Of a DNA stretch of 64,000 bases, positions 1-8,514 are shown piece by piece. The notes under the pieces were generated by a model. That model was not told the origin of the DNA and did no database searches. It saw only the letters and a list, made by a program, of their open reading frames with translations. The position numbers were made by a program, and so were the translations under genes. This DNA is from Methanolobus sp. WCC4 (lineage in GTDB: Archaea; Halobacteriota; Methanosarcinia; Methanosarcinales; Methanosarcinaceae): NCBI RefSeq assembly GCF_038022665.1, contig NZ_CP150629.1:1532480-1596479 (forward strand), given 5' to 3'. Numbering within the stretch: the stretch's first letter is position 1; every line of letters starts with the position of its first letter.

Positions 1-1
1 T

Positions 2-742
2 GAGGTGGTCGTTGAGACAACACCTACCGATATTGTCACGGGTGGAGTGGGTCTTAAGAACATGCTCATGGCATTCGAGAAGGGTAGGGATCTGGTAACA
101 TCCAACAAAGGTCCTCTTGCAATGAAGTACGGTGAGCTCATGGAAAAGGCCGAAGCAGGTGGCTCTAAATTCCTGTTCGAGGCTACAGTTGGCGGTGCAA
201 TGCCTGTTCTGAACCTTGCAAGGGATGTACTTGCAGGTAACAACATCACCAATGTTGAAGGTATATTCAACGGTACATGTAATTACATACTTACCCGTAT
301 GATGGAAGAACGTGCTCCTTATGAGCAGATGCTTGCAGAGGCACAGGAACTCGGATATGCCGAGACCGACCCGACCTACGATGTAGAGGGTATCGATACG
401 GCATGTAAGCTGGTCATTCTGGCAAACAGTGTGTTCGGAATGAATGCGACCCACGAGGATGTCACTGTAACAGGTATAACGAAGATCACTCCTGAAGCAT
501 TGCTGCTTGCAGAGAACGATGGCTACGTCATCAAGCTCATAGGCGAGGTCAATGACAGCAGGATCAATGTTGCTCCAAAGCTTGTACCTATCGACCATCC
601 GCTTGCAGTAGGTGGCTCACTTAATGTCGCATCAGTGCAGACTGATCTCTCCGGACCTATCACTGTGACAGGACGTGGAGCAGGTTCCATCGAGACCGCA
701 AGTGCGATACTCAGTGACATGATATCCATTTACAGGGACTGA
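2..742 (+). CDS. hom: Homoserine dehydrogenase, C-terminal part (gene begins before the window)
   Basis: This enzyme reduces aspartate semialdehyde to homoserine with NAD(P)H, on the route to threonine and methionine. The open frame runs in from base 2, so the N-terminal nucleotide-binding domain lies outside the window. What is visible is the catalytic and dimerisation part, with the family's SNKGPLA segment near residue 36 and the FNGTCNYIL segment near residue 88. It ends at TGA 742 and is followed by a T-rich stretch that may terminate transcription. The next gene on the same strand, DNA ligase, starts 40 bases later. Family assignment is by recognised motifs. A GTG at base 5 is internal and is not the start. 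Confidence 0.93.
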   Translation, partial: EVVVETTPTDIVTGGVGLKNMLMAFEKGRDLVTSNKGPLAMKYGELMEKAEAGGSKFLFEATVGGAMPVLNLARDVLAGNNITNVEGIFNGTCNYILTRMMEERAPYEQMLAEAQELGYAETDPTYDVEGIDTACKLVILANSVFGMNATHEDVTVTGITKITPEALLLAENDGYVIKLIGEVNDSRINVAPKLVPIDHPLAVGGSLNVASVQTDLSGPITVTGRGAGSIETASAILSDMISIYRD

Positions 743-782
743 AAAGGTCTCTTCTCTTCTTTTTATTCTCAGGAAAGGTATT

Positions 783-2474
783 ATGACAGATTTCAGAGAA
801 TTCGCTCAGGCATGCAAGGTCATCGAAGGCACTTCAGGTTCACTTGATATGACCTCCCTTGTGGCGGAATTGCTTCAGAAGGTAACTCCAGAGGAACTTC
901 CGGTTGTGACCCATTTCGTGATGGGTGAGATCTTCCCTGCCTGGAGCAGTGAGGAAATAGGTGTTGGTGCAGGTATCCTGTATAATGCACTTGCCAAGTC
1001 TGCAGGTATCTCTGTTTCTGATATAAAGGAACTTGTAAGAGAGACAGGTGATATAGGCGAGACTGCCGTCAGGGCACTGAAGAAAGTGTCAAGTGGTCAG
1101 GCTACGTTCTCTTCTTTCCTTGAGGAGTCCAATGACATCTCTATACTTGAGGTATTTGACAGGTTCAAAGCCATCTCAAAGTCCTCAGGAAAAGGCTCCC
1201 AGACATCCAGGATCAAGCATCTTCAATATCTTTTCAATTCCGCATCTCCTGAAGAGGTCAGCTACATCGCCCGACTTGCAGTGGAAGAACTGCGGATCGG
1301 TGTCGGTGAAGGAATAGTCAGGGATGCTATAGCACTGGCATTTGATGTTCCATCGGAAGAGGTCGAGCGTGCTTTCATGCTTACCAATGACCTTGGCCTG
1401 GTCGCTGTAACTGCCAGGGAAGGCGGCAGGGATGCTGTACTGTCACTTGGACTTGAACTCAACCGTCCAATACGCATGATGCTGGCTCAGATCACTCCGG
1501 CTTTTGATACTGCGCTATCCGAACTTGGCACTGCTGCGATCGAGTGGAAGTTTGACGGTGCCAGAGTTCAGATCCATAAACAGGGTGATGATATAACCTT
1601 ATTCTCACGCAGACTTGAGAACATAACCGATTCACTTCCGGACATCGTGGAAGCAGTAAGAGAGAATGTCCATGCGGAATCTGCAATACTTGATGGTGAG
1701 GCTGTAGCTATCGATGAGAACGGAAGGCCAAGGGCCTTTCAGGATATATTGAAACGTTTCCGCAGGAAATATGATGTACAGTCAACTGCACGGGAGATCC
1801 CACTGACGCTCAATCTCTTTGATATAATGTACCTCAATGGTGAGGAACTGCTCGACCTCCCACTCACAGAGAGAAGGGCCAGACTCAGGGAATGTGTGAA
1901 TAACGGGAACAACATCAATGTTGATACGCAGTACCTGACAGATGATCCGGAGAAGATACTTGAGATCTACAATGATGCCCTCAAGGCGGGTCATGAAGGT
2001 GTGATGATAAAGAACCCTGAATCCCCATACTCTCCCGGAAAGAGGGGAAAGAACTGGCTCAAGAAGAAGCCGGTCATGGAGACTCTGGACCTTGTTGTCA
2101 TCGGTGCGGAATGGGGATACGGAAGGCGTACCAGTTTCCTCGGTTCTTATGCACTCGCATGTCACGACCCGGACACAGGTAGATTCCTGCCGGTAGGGCG
2201 TGTTGCAACAGGTTTTTCCGATGAACAGCTTGCTGAACTGACTGAGATGTTCTCTGATCTCATAGTTGTTGAATCAGGTACCGAGGTCGAGATAAAACCT
2301 GAGGTTATCTTCGAGGTAGCCTTCGAGGAGATCCAGAAGAGCGTCAATTACGAATCAGGCTACGCCCTTCGTTTCCCGAGACTTGTCAATGTAAGGTCTG
2401 ACAAATCCATCGAGGATGTGGAGACGATAGGACGTCTTGAGGAAATGTATCTGGTGCAGCGTGAAAGGAACTGA
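783..2474 (+). CDS. lig: ATP-dependent DNA ligase
   Basis: This protein seals nicks in DNA during replication and repair, using ATP. At 563 residues it has the normal length of an archaeal ATP-dependent ligase. The N-terminal third is the helical DNA-binding domain. The adenylation domain follows with the motif I sequence KFDGARVQ, whose lysine (about residue 256) is the AMP acceptor. Further motifs include ILDGEAV and the lysine-rich NWLKKKP segment, and the OB-fold is at the C-terminus. The start at 783 is preceded by GGAAAGG at a suitable distance. It lies 40 bases behind homoserine dehydrogenase, but the two have no functional link. Confidence 0.97.
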   Translation: MTDFREFAQACKVIEGTSGSLDMTSLVAELLQKVTPEELPVVTHFVMGEIFPAWSSEEIGVGAGILYNALAKSAGISVSDIKELVRETGDIGETAVRALKKVSSGQATFSSFLEESNDISILEVFDRFKAISKSSGKGSQTSRIKHLQYLFNSASPEEVSYIARLAVEELRIGVGEGIVRDAIALAFDVPSEEVERAFMLTNDLGLVAVTAREGGRDAVLSLGLELNRPIRMMLAQITPAFDTALSELGTAAIEWKFDGARVQIHKQGDDITLFSRRLENITDSLPDIVEAVRENVHAESAILDGEAVAIDENGRPRAFQDILKRFRRKYDVQSTAREIPLTLNLFDIMYLNGEELLDLPLTERRARLRECVNNGNNINVDTQYLTDDPEKILEIYNDALKAGHEGVMIKNPESPYSPGKRGKNWLKKKPVMETLDLVVIGAEWGYGRRTSFLGSYALACHDPDTGRFLPVGRVATGFSDEQLAELTEMFSDLIVVESGTEVEIKPEVIFEVAFEEIQKSVNYESGYALRFPRLVNVRSDKSIEDVETIGRLEEMYLVQRERN

Positions 2475-2519
2475 AACGCCATCAAAAGTGTTATTAGCAA
2501 ATACGATCTCTTCTAAGAT

Positions 2520-2909
2520 ATGAGACCAAAGAACCTTGTTCTTCTTTTGATGCTTGTATCCATACTGACTTTGTCCTTTTCAGGTTGTGTGGAGCGGACT
2601 CAGGATTCGGATGTGGATTCTGGAGATGTTGTTTCGGAGCCGATCGAGGTTGATGCTGTGATCTACATTTCGGAATATGAGTTCCATCCTTATATTGCTA
2701 CCATCTCATCAGGGGATACCGTTCAGTGGGTTAACAATGATTCGGTAGCTTTCATAATAAAGGGAAATCTTGTCGGCGGCGACAGTTTCCAGTCCCCAAC
2801 GCTCAGGAAAGGTGACACCTTCGTCTACACCTTCGATGACGCAGGTACCTACAAGTATGAACTTGTGACACACCCATGGACAAAGGGTGGACAGATCGTT
2901 GTAGAGTGA
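2520..2909 (+). CDS. Cupredoxin-fold lipoprotein with degenerate copper site
   Basis: This is a 129-residue exported protein. The N-terminus is a signal peptide ending in a lipobox (LSFSGC, cysteine about residue 22), so it is probably anchored outside the membrane by a lipid. Residues 45-129 form a plastocyanin-like fold, with the typical W-x-N-x-D turn and a Y-x-Y...HP...G ending. In active relatives four residues bind copper: His, Cys, His and Met. By motif alignment the first His is Phe (SVAF), the Cys is replaced in YELVTHP, and the Met after HPW is Thr. Only the His of HP remains, so electron transfer through copper is unlikely. It stands alone between DNA ligase and a convergent radical SAM gene. 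Confidence 0.85.
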   Translation: MRPKNLVLLLMLVSILTLSFSGCVERTQDSDVDSGDVVSEPIEVDAVIYISEYEFHPYIATISSGDTVQWVNNDSVAFIIKGNLVGGDSFQSPTLRKGDTFVYTFDDAGTYKYELVTHPWTKGGQIVVE

Positions 2910-2928
2910 CCAGAGTAAAAAGGTTCAT

Positions 2929-3984
2929 CTATATCAGGACATCCTTCAGTCCTGAATCCTTTACCATTTTTATTGCTCTTTCTTTTTCTTCAGATGTCAG
3001 CATCCGGTCGATCTCAGGATACCTGTAAGCAAGGTATTCCGGATGGTACTGGAACATGAGGTTGAAACGGATATTTGGTATCTCTCTGGATGTCCAGTCT
3101 ATAACATTCCGCGTACAGCAGTCTAGATGCCCGGGGAGTACCAGATGTCGCATCAATATCTCAGCATCCTTTATCGCATATTCTAGATTCCCGGTGATTG
3201 TTTCCATATACCTATCCACTTTTGAGTACTTTCTGGCACACTCATCATTTCCGTATTTGAGGTCTGCAAGGAACACGTCCACAACACCTTCAAGCAACTT
3301 TCCTGATTCAGGAGAATGGTACATGTTGGAGTTCCAGATGACAGGTGTATTCACGGATATTTTCCTGATAACTTTCAATATGTTGTGCATGTGTGGTGTT
3401 GGTGTAACAAGATTGAGGTTCCTTGCTCCTTCCTTTCTTCTTCTGTCCGCCAGCTCTGCAAGGTTGGTGGGAATAACCTCTCCTCCTGTCTCCGGGTGCA
3501 TGGATATGTCCCAGTTCTGGCAGTATACACAGGAAAGGACGCAGCCTGTGAAGAATATGGTGTGTGATGGTACCAGTTCCGGTTCCTCTCCCATATGAAT
3601 GAACTCGGCTGCATATCTTGAAGTATTGCTCAGTTTGCAGAATCCCTTTTCGCCTTTCTTGCGATTGGCCCCACACCTGTGCTGGCAAAGATGACAGTTC
3701 TCGATGACCCTGTCAGCAATGACTATCTTCAGGTCAAGAAGGCTCTTTCCTTCCCTTTTCTCCGGCATTTCGAAACCTGATGCATATATCCTATGTTTAA
3801 GTTTCCTGTAGTTCTCCATATGCTCATCGTGAAGTTCCCACAGTTCCTCCTCATCACTATCTTCATCAAAAGATACCGGGATGTTCTTCAGTATCTCTGA
3901 CCTTGAGGGTAATTCATTGTCGGCTATCGCCAGATAATTATCAAGGAACAGGGGTTTGGACATATCGGGCATAATATTTATCAT
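2929..3984 (-). CDS. Radical SAM protein, PflX-like (COG1313)
   Basis: This 351-residue protein resembles the PflX group, which is related to pyruvate-formate-lyase activating enzymes. The radical SAM cluster motif CxxxCxxC is present as CVLSCVYC near residues 147-154. An additional cysteine set upstream (CHLCQHRCG...GFC, about residues 98-117) could hold a further iron-sulfur or zinc site. The substrate of this group is not established. No ribosome-binding site is visible before the start, and a TATA-like TTATAAAGATAT lies about 30 bases upstream, so the mRNA may be leaderless. It is divergent from the PAP2 phosphatase gene and convergent with the cupredoxin gene. Confidence 0.88.
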   Translation of the reverse strand: MINIMPDMSKPLFLDNYLAIADNELPSRSEILKNIPVSFDEDSDEEELWELHDEHMENYRKLKHRIYASGFEMPEKREGKSLLDLKIVIADRVIENCHLCQHRCGANRKKGEKGFCKLSNTSRYAAEFIHMGEEPELVPSHTIFFTGCVLSCVYCQNWDISMHPETGGEVIPTNLAELADRRRKEGARNLNLVTPTPHMHNILKVIRKISVNTPVIWNSNMYHSPESGKLLEGVVDVFLADLKYGNDECARKYSKVDRYMETITGNLEYAIKDAEILMRHLVLPGHLDCCTRNVIDWTSREIPNIRFNLMFQYHPEYLAYRYPEIDRMLTSEEKERAIKMVKDSGLKDVLI

Positions 3985-4046
3985 TGAAAGTAAATTTACT
4001 TAATAATATCTTTATAACAAAAATGAGATGTTGTTAAGATGGTGAA

Positions 4047-4910
4047 ATGGTGGATATGAAACTGATGATCCTGTTCATTCCTGTGGTCCTTCTGATGAAT
4101 ATCATTGCATATTTCGTATTGATACCACGGAAATACAGGATTGAATATAAGAGAATGATAGCTGAGAACAAAGAAGCATACTCATTCACAAAGGAGATAT
4201 TTCCATATTTGCTGCTGGTCACTTTCATCTACCTTCTGGTAAAGTCACAGGGTATGATCCTGAGCGTGTTCGAGATAACTCCTTACCATTCGCTTGCGCA
4301 ATACATACTTCAGATAGAGGGGAGCACAGTGAGCATGTTCCAGAGCTTTACGAATCCTCTGCTTACCTACATAAGCTCGTTCATCTACCTATTCGGATTC
4401 GCCTTCCTGCTGATATTCACATTCGTAGCCCTGATATTCACAAGGAAGGTACGTGCACTACAGGAATATGCAATTGCAGTGGTACTTGTCTACATAGTGT
4501 CCTTTCCATTCCACATATTGACACCTGTGAAGGTCACGGGTTATACCCTGCCCAATGTGATACCATTGCTCTATGAGCTAAGCCCTGTGATATACAATGG
4601 GATAAGGACCGTTGATCCCTTCTTTGACAACTGTTTTCCCAGTCTTCATGCAGCACTTTCGTTCCTGGCGATGTTCATAATAATTTTCAAAACGGATATC
4701 AGGAGATTCAAGGTAGTAGCGGTGTTCATGACAGTTGCCATCCAGTTCACCATATTCTATCTGGGGATACACTGGATAACCGATCTGTTCGGCGGTATCC
4801 TTCTTGCCGTTATCAGTTATTATTTTGCGACCAGGTATCATGACCGGATCGTCCACAGACTCCGTCCCTCAATCGCAGGGAGTGATGGATATCAGGATAC
4901 GTCCCGCTAG
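4047..4910 (+). CDS. PAP2-superfamily membrane phosphatase
   Basis: This integral membrane protein of 287 residues has about six hydrophobic segments. It carries two of the signature motifs of the phosphatidic acid phosphatase type 2 family: CFPSLHAAL near residue 195 (PSxH) and GIHWITD near residue 235, which supply the catalytic histidines and aspartate. The classical first motif (K-x6-RP) is not evident, which is typical of the subgroup related to inositol-phosphorylceramide synthases. It probably acts on isoprenoid or lipid phosphates at the membrane. ATG codons at 4039 (other frame) and 4056 (in frame) make the exact start uncertain. The MFS transporter gene begins 57 bases downstream. 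Confidence 0.85.
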   Translation: MVDMKLMILFIPVVLLMNIIAYFVLIPRKYRIEYKRMIAENKEAYSFTKEIFPYLLLVTFIYLLVKSQGMILSVFEITPYHSLAQYILQIEGSTVSMFQSFTNPLLTYISSFIYLFGFAFLLIFTFVALIFTRKVRALQEYAIAVVLVYIVSFPFHILTPVKVTGYTLPNVIPLLYELSPVIYNGIRTVDPFFDNCFPSLHAALSFLAMFIIIFKTDIRRFKVVAVFMTVAIQFTIFYLGIHWITDLFGGILLAVISYYFATRYHDRIVHRLRPSIAGSDGYQDTSR

Positions 4911-4967
4911 CTGTTTCTTCCTTCTCATACTTTATAGTTTGAACAACAACCATCTTACACAGGTCTT

Positions 4968-6179
4968 ATGATGAACTCAGAACATACTGCACTTGATGAT
5001 GGTGAACAGAAATTGGACCCGGCACTGTATGTGCTCTCCCTTTCCAAATTGTTCAAGGATCTTGGGACCGGAATGCTCGCATTCCTGCTTCCTCTCTACA
5101 TCGTTGGTCTGGATGGTGGTGTATTCTCAGAGACCCCCATTGTAGTGAGAGCTGGTATCATCGCCACGGTATTCGGCCTGTCCAATGCCCTTTCGCAGCC
5201 ATTTATGGGCAGGCTGTCGGATTCCCTGAACAGGAGAAAGCCATTTGTTGTCATAGGTATGGCAGGTTTTACCGTCATATCCTTCATATATGCGAATACC
5301 AGCAGTTTCGACCATCTGGTCATCCTGCGTATTGTACAGGGACTTACCGTGGGTGCAACAGTACCTGCTATTGTGGCAATGGTGACACACCTTTCAACTT
5401 CCGGTACAAGAGGGGTTGCTATAGGTATATATTCAACTGTAAGGGGATTCGGGTTCGGTGTCGGTTCGATACTTGGTGGTATCGTTGCCAGTTATTACGG
5501 GTTCGTTACGGCATTCTACGTATGCTCTTTCCTTGGTCTTGCAAGTTTCATACTGATATCGTTCTTTGTATCCGAGACCCAGGATGGTACAGCAAGTAAA
5601 ACAACGATTTCAGGTCAGGAACACAGGTTCCAGTTCTTCGTCCTTGCGACTGCCATGTTCATGATGATGGTCGGTATAATGATAATATTCGCTTTCCTGC
5701 CTGAATATGAGACAAGGCTCGGCACGGGTGAGATATATCTCAGTATTGCTGTCTCTGCATATGTTATCATAAGGGTCCTTTTCCAGACGCCCATGGGTCT
5801 TCTGTCCGACCGTCTGGGAAGGAAGAGGATGATCGCACTGGGTCTGCTCTTAAATATACCGATAGTTATCGGTCTTGGTCATGTGGTGAATGTGGAACAG
5901 CTGATCATGCTGCGTGCGTTGCAGGGAATATCCATGGCTGCCGTGGAAACTCCTGTCATGGCCCTTGCGGTTGATCTTGCAGGGTTCTCAGTGAGTTCTA
6001 AGGTTAGTACCATCACTGCATCCCAGGCGGCTGGAATGGCTCTTGGTCCCATAATGGGTGGACTTCTTGCGGGTTATATCTCCTTTGAGATCCCCTTCTA
6101 TATCTGTGCAGGGCTATTGATGTTGTCACTACTGCTCGTGCTGGGTGGTGTAAGGGAACCTGAGCGTAAAATGAGTTAA
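4968..6179 (+). CDS. Major facilitator superfamily transporter
   Basis: This is a 403-residue membrane protein with about twelve transmembrane helices in two homologous halves. The MFS loop motif occurs in both halves, as GRLSDSLNRRKP after helix 2 and GLLSDRLGRKR after helix 8. The pattern resembles multidrug or sugar efflux permeases. No substrate can be read from the sequence, and the neighbours give no clue. A second ATG follows directly at 4971. It converges with the response regulator gene, whose stop lies 6 bases away. Confidence 0.92.
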   Translation: MMNSEHTALDDGEQKLDPALYVLSLSKLFKDLGTGMLAFLLPLYIVGLDGGVFSETPIVVRAGIIATVFGLSNALSQPFMGRLSDSLNRRKPFVVIGMAGFTVISFIYANTSSFDHLVILRIVQGLTVGATVPAIVAMVTHLSTSGTRGVAIGIYSTVRGFGFGVGSILGGIVASYYGFVTAFYVCSFLGLASFILISFFVSETQDGTASKTTISGQEHRFQFFVLATAMFMMMVGIMIIFAFLPEYETRLGTGEIYLSIAVSAYVIIRVLFQTPMGLLSDRLGRKRMIALGLLLNIPIVIGLGHVVNVEQLIMLRALQGISMAAVETPVMALAVDLAGFSVSSKVSTITASQAAGMALGPIMGGLLAGYISFEIPFYICAGLLMLSLLLVLGGVREPERKMS

Positions 6180-6184
6180 AGGTT

Positions 6185-6994
6185 TCAGGTGTAAGCGACG
6201 TCAAAACAGTGGAATGACCTCTCGATCTTCTTCCTTTCCGTAATATCATAGAATACAATGACAGTTCCTATGATCTCATTCCTGTGGTTGGTTATCGGTG
6301 AGCCGATCACATCGACAGGTATGTGGGTATTGTCCCTGGAAACAAGTGTTGTGTTCTCATCCAGACCGAAGAACGCTCCTTCTCTGAGGACCTTTTTTGT
6401 AGGATCTTCGGCACATCTGTCACTGCCCTCACAGATTACCTTGAGAATACTGCCTATATCGTGTCCCAGTGCTTCTTCCTTCTGATATCCGGTAAGCCCC
6501 TGTGCCAGGGTGTTCATGTATTTTATCTTACCATTGCTATCGGTGGAGATTATAGCATCAACACAGTTGTTGAGTAGTGAATTGATCATTTTCTCATGGT
6601 CGAAGAGCTGTTCTCTCTCCTTCCCTCTTTTATAGAGTGCGATCTCAATGTTAGTACGCAGTTCTCTCTCATCGAAAGGTTTCAGGATATGTCCGAAGGG
6701 TTCCGTGAGCTTTGCTCTCTGTAGAGTCTTCTCGTCAGAATATGCGGTAAGATAGATCACAGGTATGTCATGTTTCTCATGGATATTCCTTGCCGCTTCT
6801 ATACCATCTATATCCCCTTTCAGGATGATGTCCATCAGTATAAGGTCAGGATCACATTCCTCTATGGACCTTATAGCTTCTTCACCACTGGAAGCCATGC
6901 ATGGGACCGAGTATCCGAAATGTTCCAGACTATTCTTTATATCCAGAGCTACTATTTTCTCATCTTCGACTATCATTATCCTTTCTTTAGTCAT
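6185..6994 (-). CDS. Response regulator with receiver and PAS domains
   Basis: This is a 269-residue two-component protein. Residues 1-120 are a receiver domain with the acidic pair (VEDE), the phosphoacceptor aspartate in ILMDIIL near residue 53, the conserved Thr in YLTAYSD and the Lys in ILKPFDE. Residues 140-255 form a PAS domain ending in the usual DITERKK linker. There is no DNA-binding output domain, so the signal probably passes to another protein or back to a kinase. The start codon overlaps the stop of the upstream histidine kinase by one base (TAATG), so the two are co-transcribed and almost certainly partners. Confidence 0.93.
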   Translation of the reverse strand: MTKERIMIVEDEKIVALDIKNSLEHFGYSVPCMASSGEEAIRSIEECDPDLILMDIILKGDIDGIEAARNIHEKHDIPVIYLTAYSDEKTLQRAKLTEPFGHILKPFDERELRTNIEIALYKRGKEREQLFDHEKMINSLLNNCVDAIISTDSNGKIKYMNTLAQGLTGYQKEEALGHDIGSILKVICEGSDRCAEDPTKKVLREGAFFGLDENTTLVSRDNTHIPVDVIGSPITNHRNEIIGTVIVFYDITERKKIERSFHCFDVAYT

Positions 6995-8154
6995 TAGTAG
7001 TCCCTTCTCTTATACGACAGTTCTTTGAATTTGATCCTGAATTCCGTGCCATTGTCTCTAATGAGTTCGATCGATCCTTCCAGCTGTTCAACGAGTGAGA
7101 CTACAAGTTGCATCCCCAGTGAATCCGTATTCAGGGGATCAATATCTTCAGGGAATCCAATTCCATCATCCCTGATCATCAGCAGATGATCGTCATTCTC
7201 ATCAGGAAGTATATCGATCGTGATCTTTCCTGAGTGGTCCCTGAATGCGTGCTTAAATGAATTTGACACGATCTCGGTAATGATAAGGCCTAGCGGTATG
7301 GCCGTATCAATACCCTGTGTTAGGTTTTTAATCTTTATATCTATTTTGATATTCTCCGGATCACAGCCATAATTGTTGAGCAGATATCCTGTAAGTGTTT
7401 CAACATAGCTCCTGAGCTCTATGTTCTCAAGGTCACTTGACTGGTACATCTTTTCATGTGCTATTGCCATCGATCTTGCACGATCCTGACTTTTCCGGAA
7501 AGCCTCAACTGTTTCTTTTTCAGTGAATTTCCTTGACTGAAGCCTTAACATACTTGATATTATCTGGAGATTATTCTTCACACGATGGTGTATCTCCTTA
7601 AGCAGCAGGTCTTTGCGATGCATTTCCTCTGCCTGCTTGATCTCGGTTATGTCCTTTACAACAGCCAGTACTTCATCCTCACCATTGACCACCAGTCTCA
7701 GCTCAAAGTCTCTCATATCTCCCTTTACAGGTATTGTGTACTGCATTGTCTGCATTTTGTTTGTTTCAAGTGCCCTGTCTATTATGTCAAGTCCCTGCTT
7801 TGCAATATCTGCCGGAACTACATCATCAAGGGTTATACTGGAATCTGCTTCGGGGGATTCGTAGATGCATTTGTCCGTAGAGAGTTTGTAATTGAGTATC
7901 TTTCCATCTCTTTTGATCTGGAACATCATATCAGGCATTAGCTGTAAGATCGCTTTTATGGTGTTATCTCTAGTGACAACAAGGTTCTGTGCCCTTTCAA
8001 GTGATTCCAGCATGTAGTTTATGGATTCCCCAAGACTGGCAAGTTCATCATCGCCTTCATCAAAGACCCTTCTGGAGAAATCTTCGTCCTTCCCGATATC
8101 CCTTATATCATTTTGAAGTCTCTTGAGTCGCAATCTATGTGATTCTTCCAGCAG
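6994..8154 (-). CDS. Sensor-less histidine kinase: HAMP, PAS, HisKA_2, HATPase
   Basis: This kinase autophosphorylates on the histidine in KEIHHRVKNN (about residue 185) and probably phosphorylates the receiver encoded directly downstream. The order is a HAMP-like segment (first 50 residues), a PAS domain, HisKA_2 with the H-box, and an ATPase domain with IRDDGIGFPED. The sequence starts inside the HAMP domain, and the extracellular sensor and membrane helices that normally precede it are absent. The first standard start is TTG 8133, which has no ribosome site. A strong GGAGGGG (8163-8169) sits 8 bases before an in-frame CTG at 8154, followed by LLEESHRLRL, which extends the HAMP well. TAG at 8158-8160 closes the frame upstream. 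I give the CTG as start. It is either a non-standard start or the remnant of a truncated gene. Confidence 0.72.
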   Translation of the reverse strand: MLEESHRLRLKRLQNDIRDIGKDEDFSRRVFDEGDDELASLGESINYMLESLERAQNLVVTRDNTIKAILQLMPDMMFQIKRDGKILNYKLSTDKCIYESPEADSSITLDDVVPADIAKQGLDIIDRALETNKMQTMQYTIPVKGDMRDFELRLVVNGEDEVLAVVKDITEIKQAEEMHRKDLLLKEIHHRVKNNLQIISSMLRLQSRKFTEKETVEAFRKSQDRARSMAIAHEKMYQSSDLENIELRSYVETLTGYLLNNYGCDPENIKIDIKIKNLTQGIDTAIPLGLIITEIVSNSFKHAFRDHSGKITIDILPDENDDHLLMIRDDGIGFPEDIDPLNTDSLGMQLVVSLVEQLEGSIELIRDNGTEFRIKFKELSYKRRDY

Positions 8155-8159
8155 GTACT

Positions 8160-8470
8160 AAACCCCTCCAAAAATGCTGTCATCGATCAAAAAGCATCAT
8201 CCTGACCGGTATGGTCTCAATTATGTCCAATATCCTGTTGTATAAGGTACTACCTATTCATCTTTGAACAGTACATGGTATGTATGTACCTGTTTTTAAC
8301 CTTATATAACTCCCTTATAATTTATATCCATATATAATTGTTTCTGAACAACGTGCACATTTGCAAAGTAATATGCCTGCTCACAACCTCTGGTACGTGG
8401 TGATAATAGACACTAATCGGGCAGATGCACATTTTTATAAAATTAAACGCGTGTTGATCGTTAGAAAAAG
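8160..8470. other. Intergenic region upstream of the truncated kinase
   Basis: About 310 bases, rich in A and T, with no credible gene. Read on the minus strand it contains TATA-like elements around 8320-8335 that could drive the kinase and response-regulator pair. The in-frame sequence before the kinase reaches stops at 8158 and 8197 and shows no residual sensor domain, so the missing N-terminus is not simply hidden behind one frameshift. Confidence 0.5.
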
Positions 8471-8499
8471 AAAAGAGCATGAGAACATTTTGTTCTCAT
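8461..8499 (-). terminator. Terminator hairpin of pmbA
   Basis: A perfect 9-base-pair stem, ATGAGAACA (8479-8487) with TGTTCTCAT (8491-8499), has a three-base loop. On the minus strand it is followed by a T-rich tract (CTTTTCTTTTTC). It lies 16 bases after the pmbA stop codon. Confidence 0.7.
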
Positions 8500-8514
8500 A
8501 ATTCTGCTGAGATT

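Noticed and set aside
1782-2165. Minus-strand reading frame of 127 codons inside DNA ligase
   Set aside because: It lies wholly opposite a conserved ligase gene and shows no family features, so it is a shadow of the real gene.
8158-8160. TAG upstream of the kinase as a pyrrolysine codon
   Set aside because: Reading through it gives only 12 further codons before a TGA, with no recognisable domain, so read-through is not supported.
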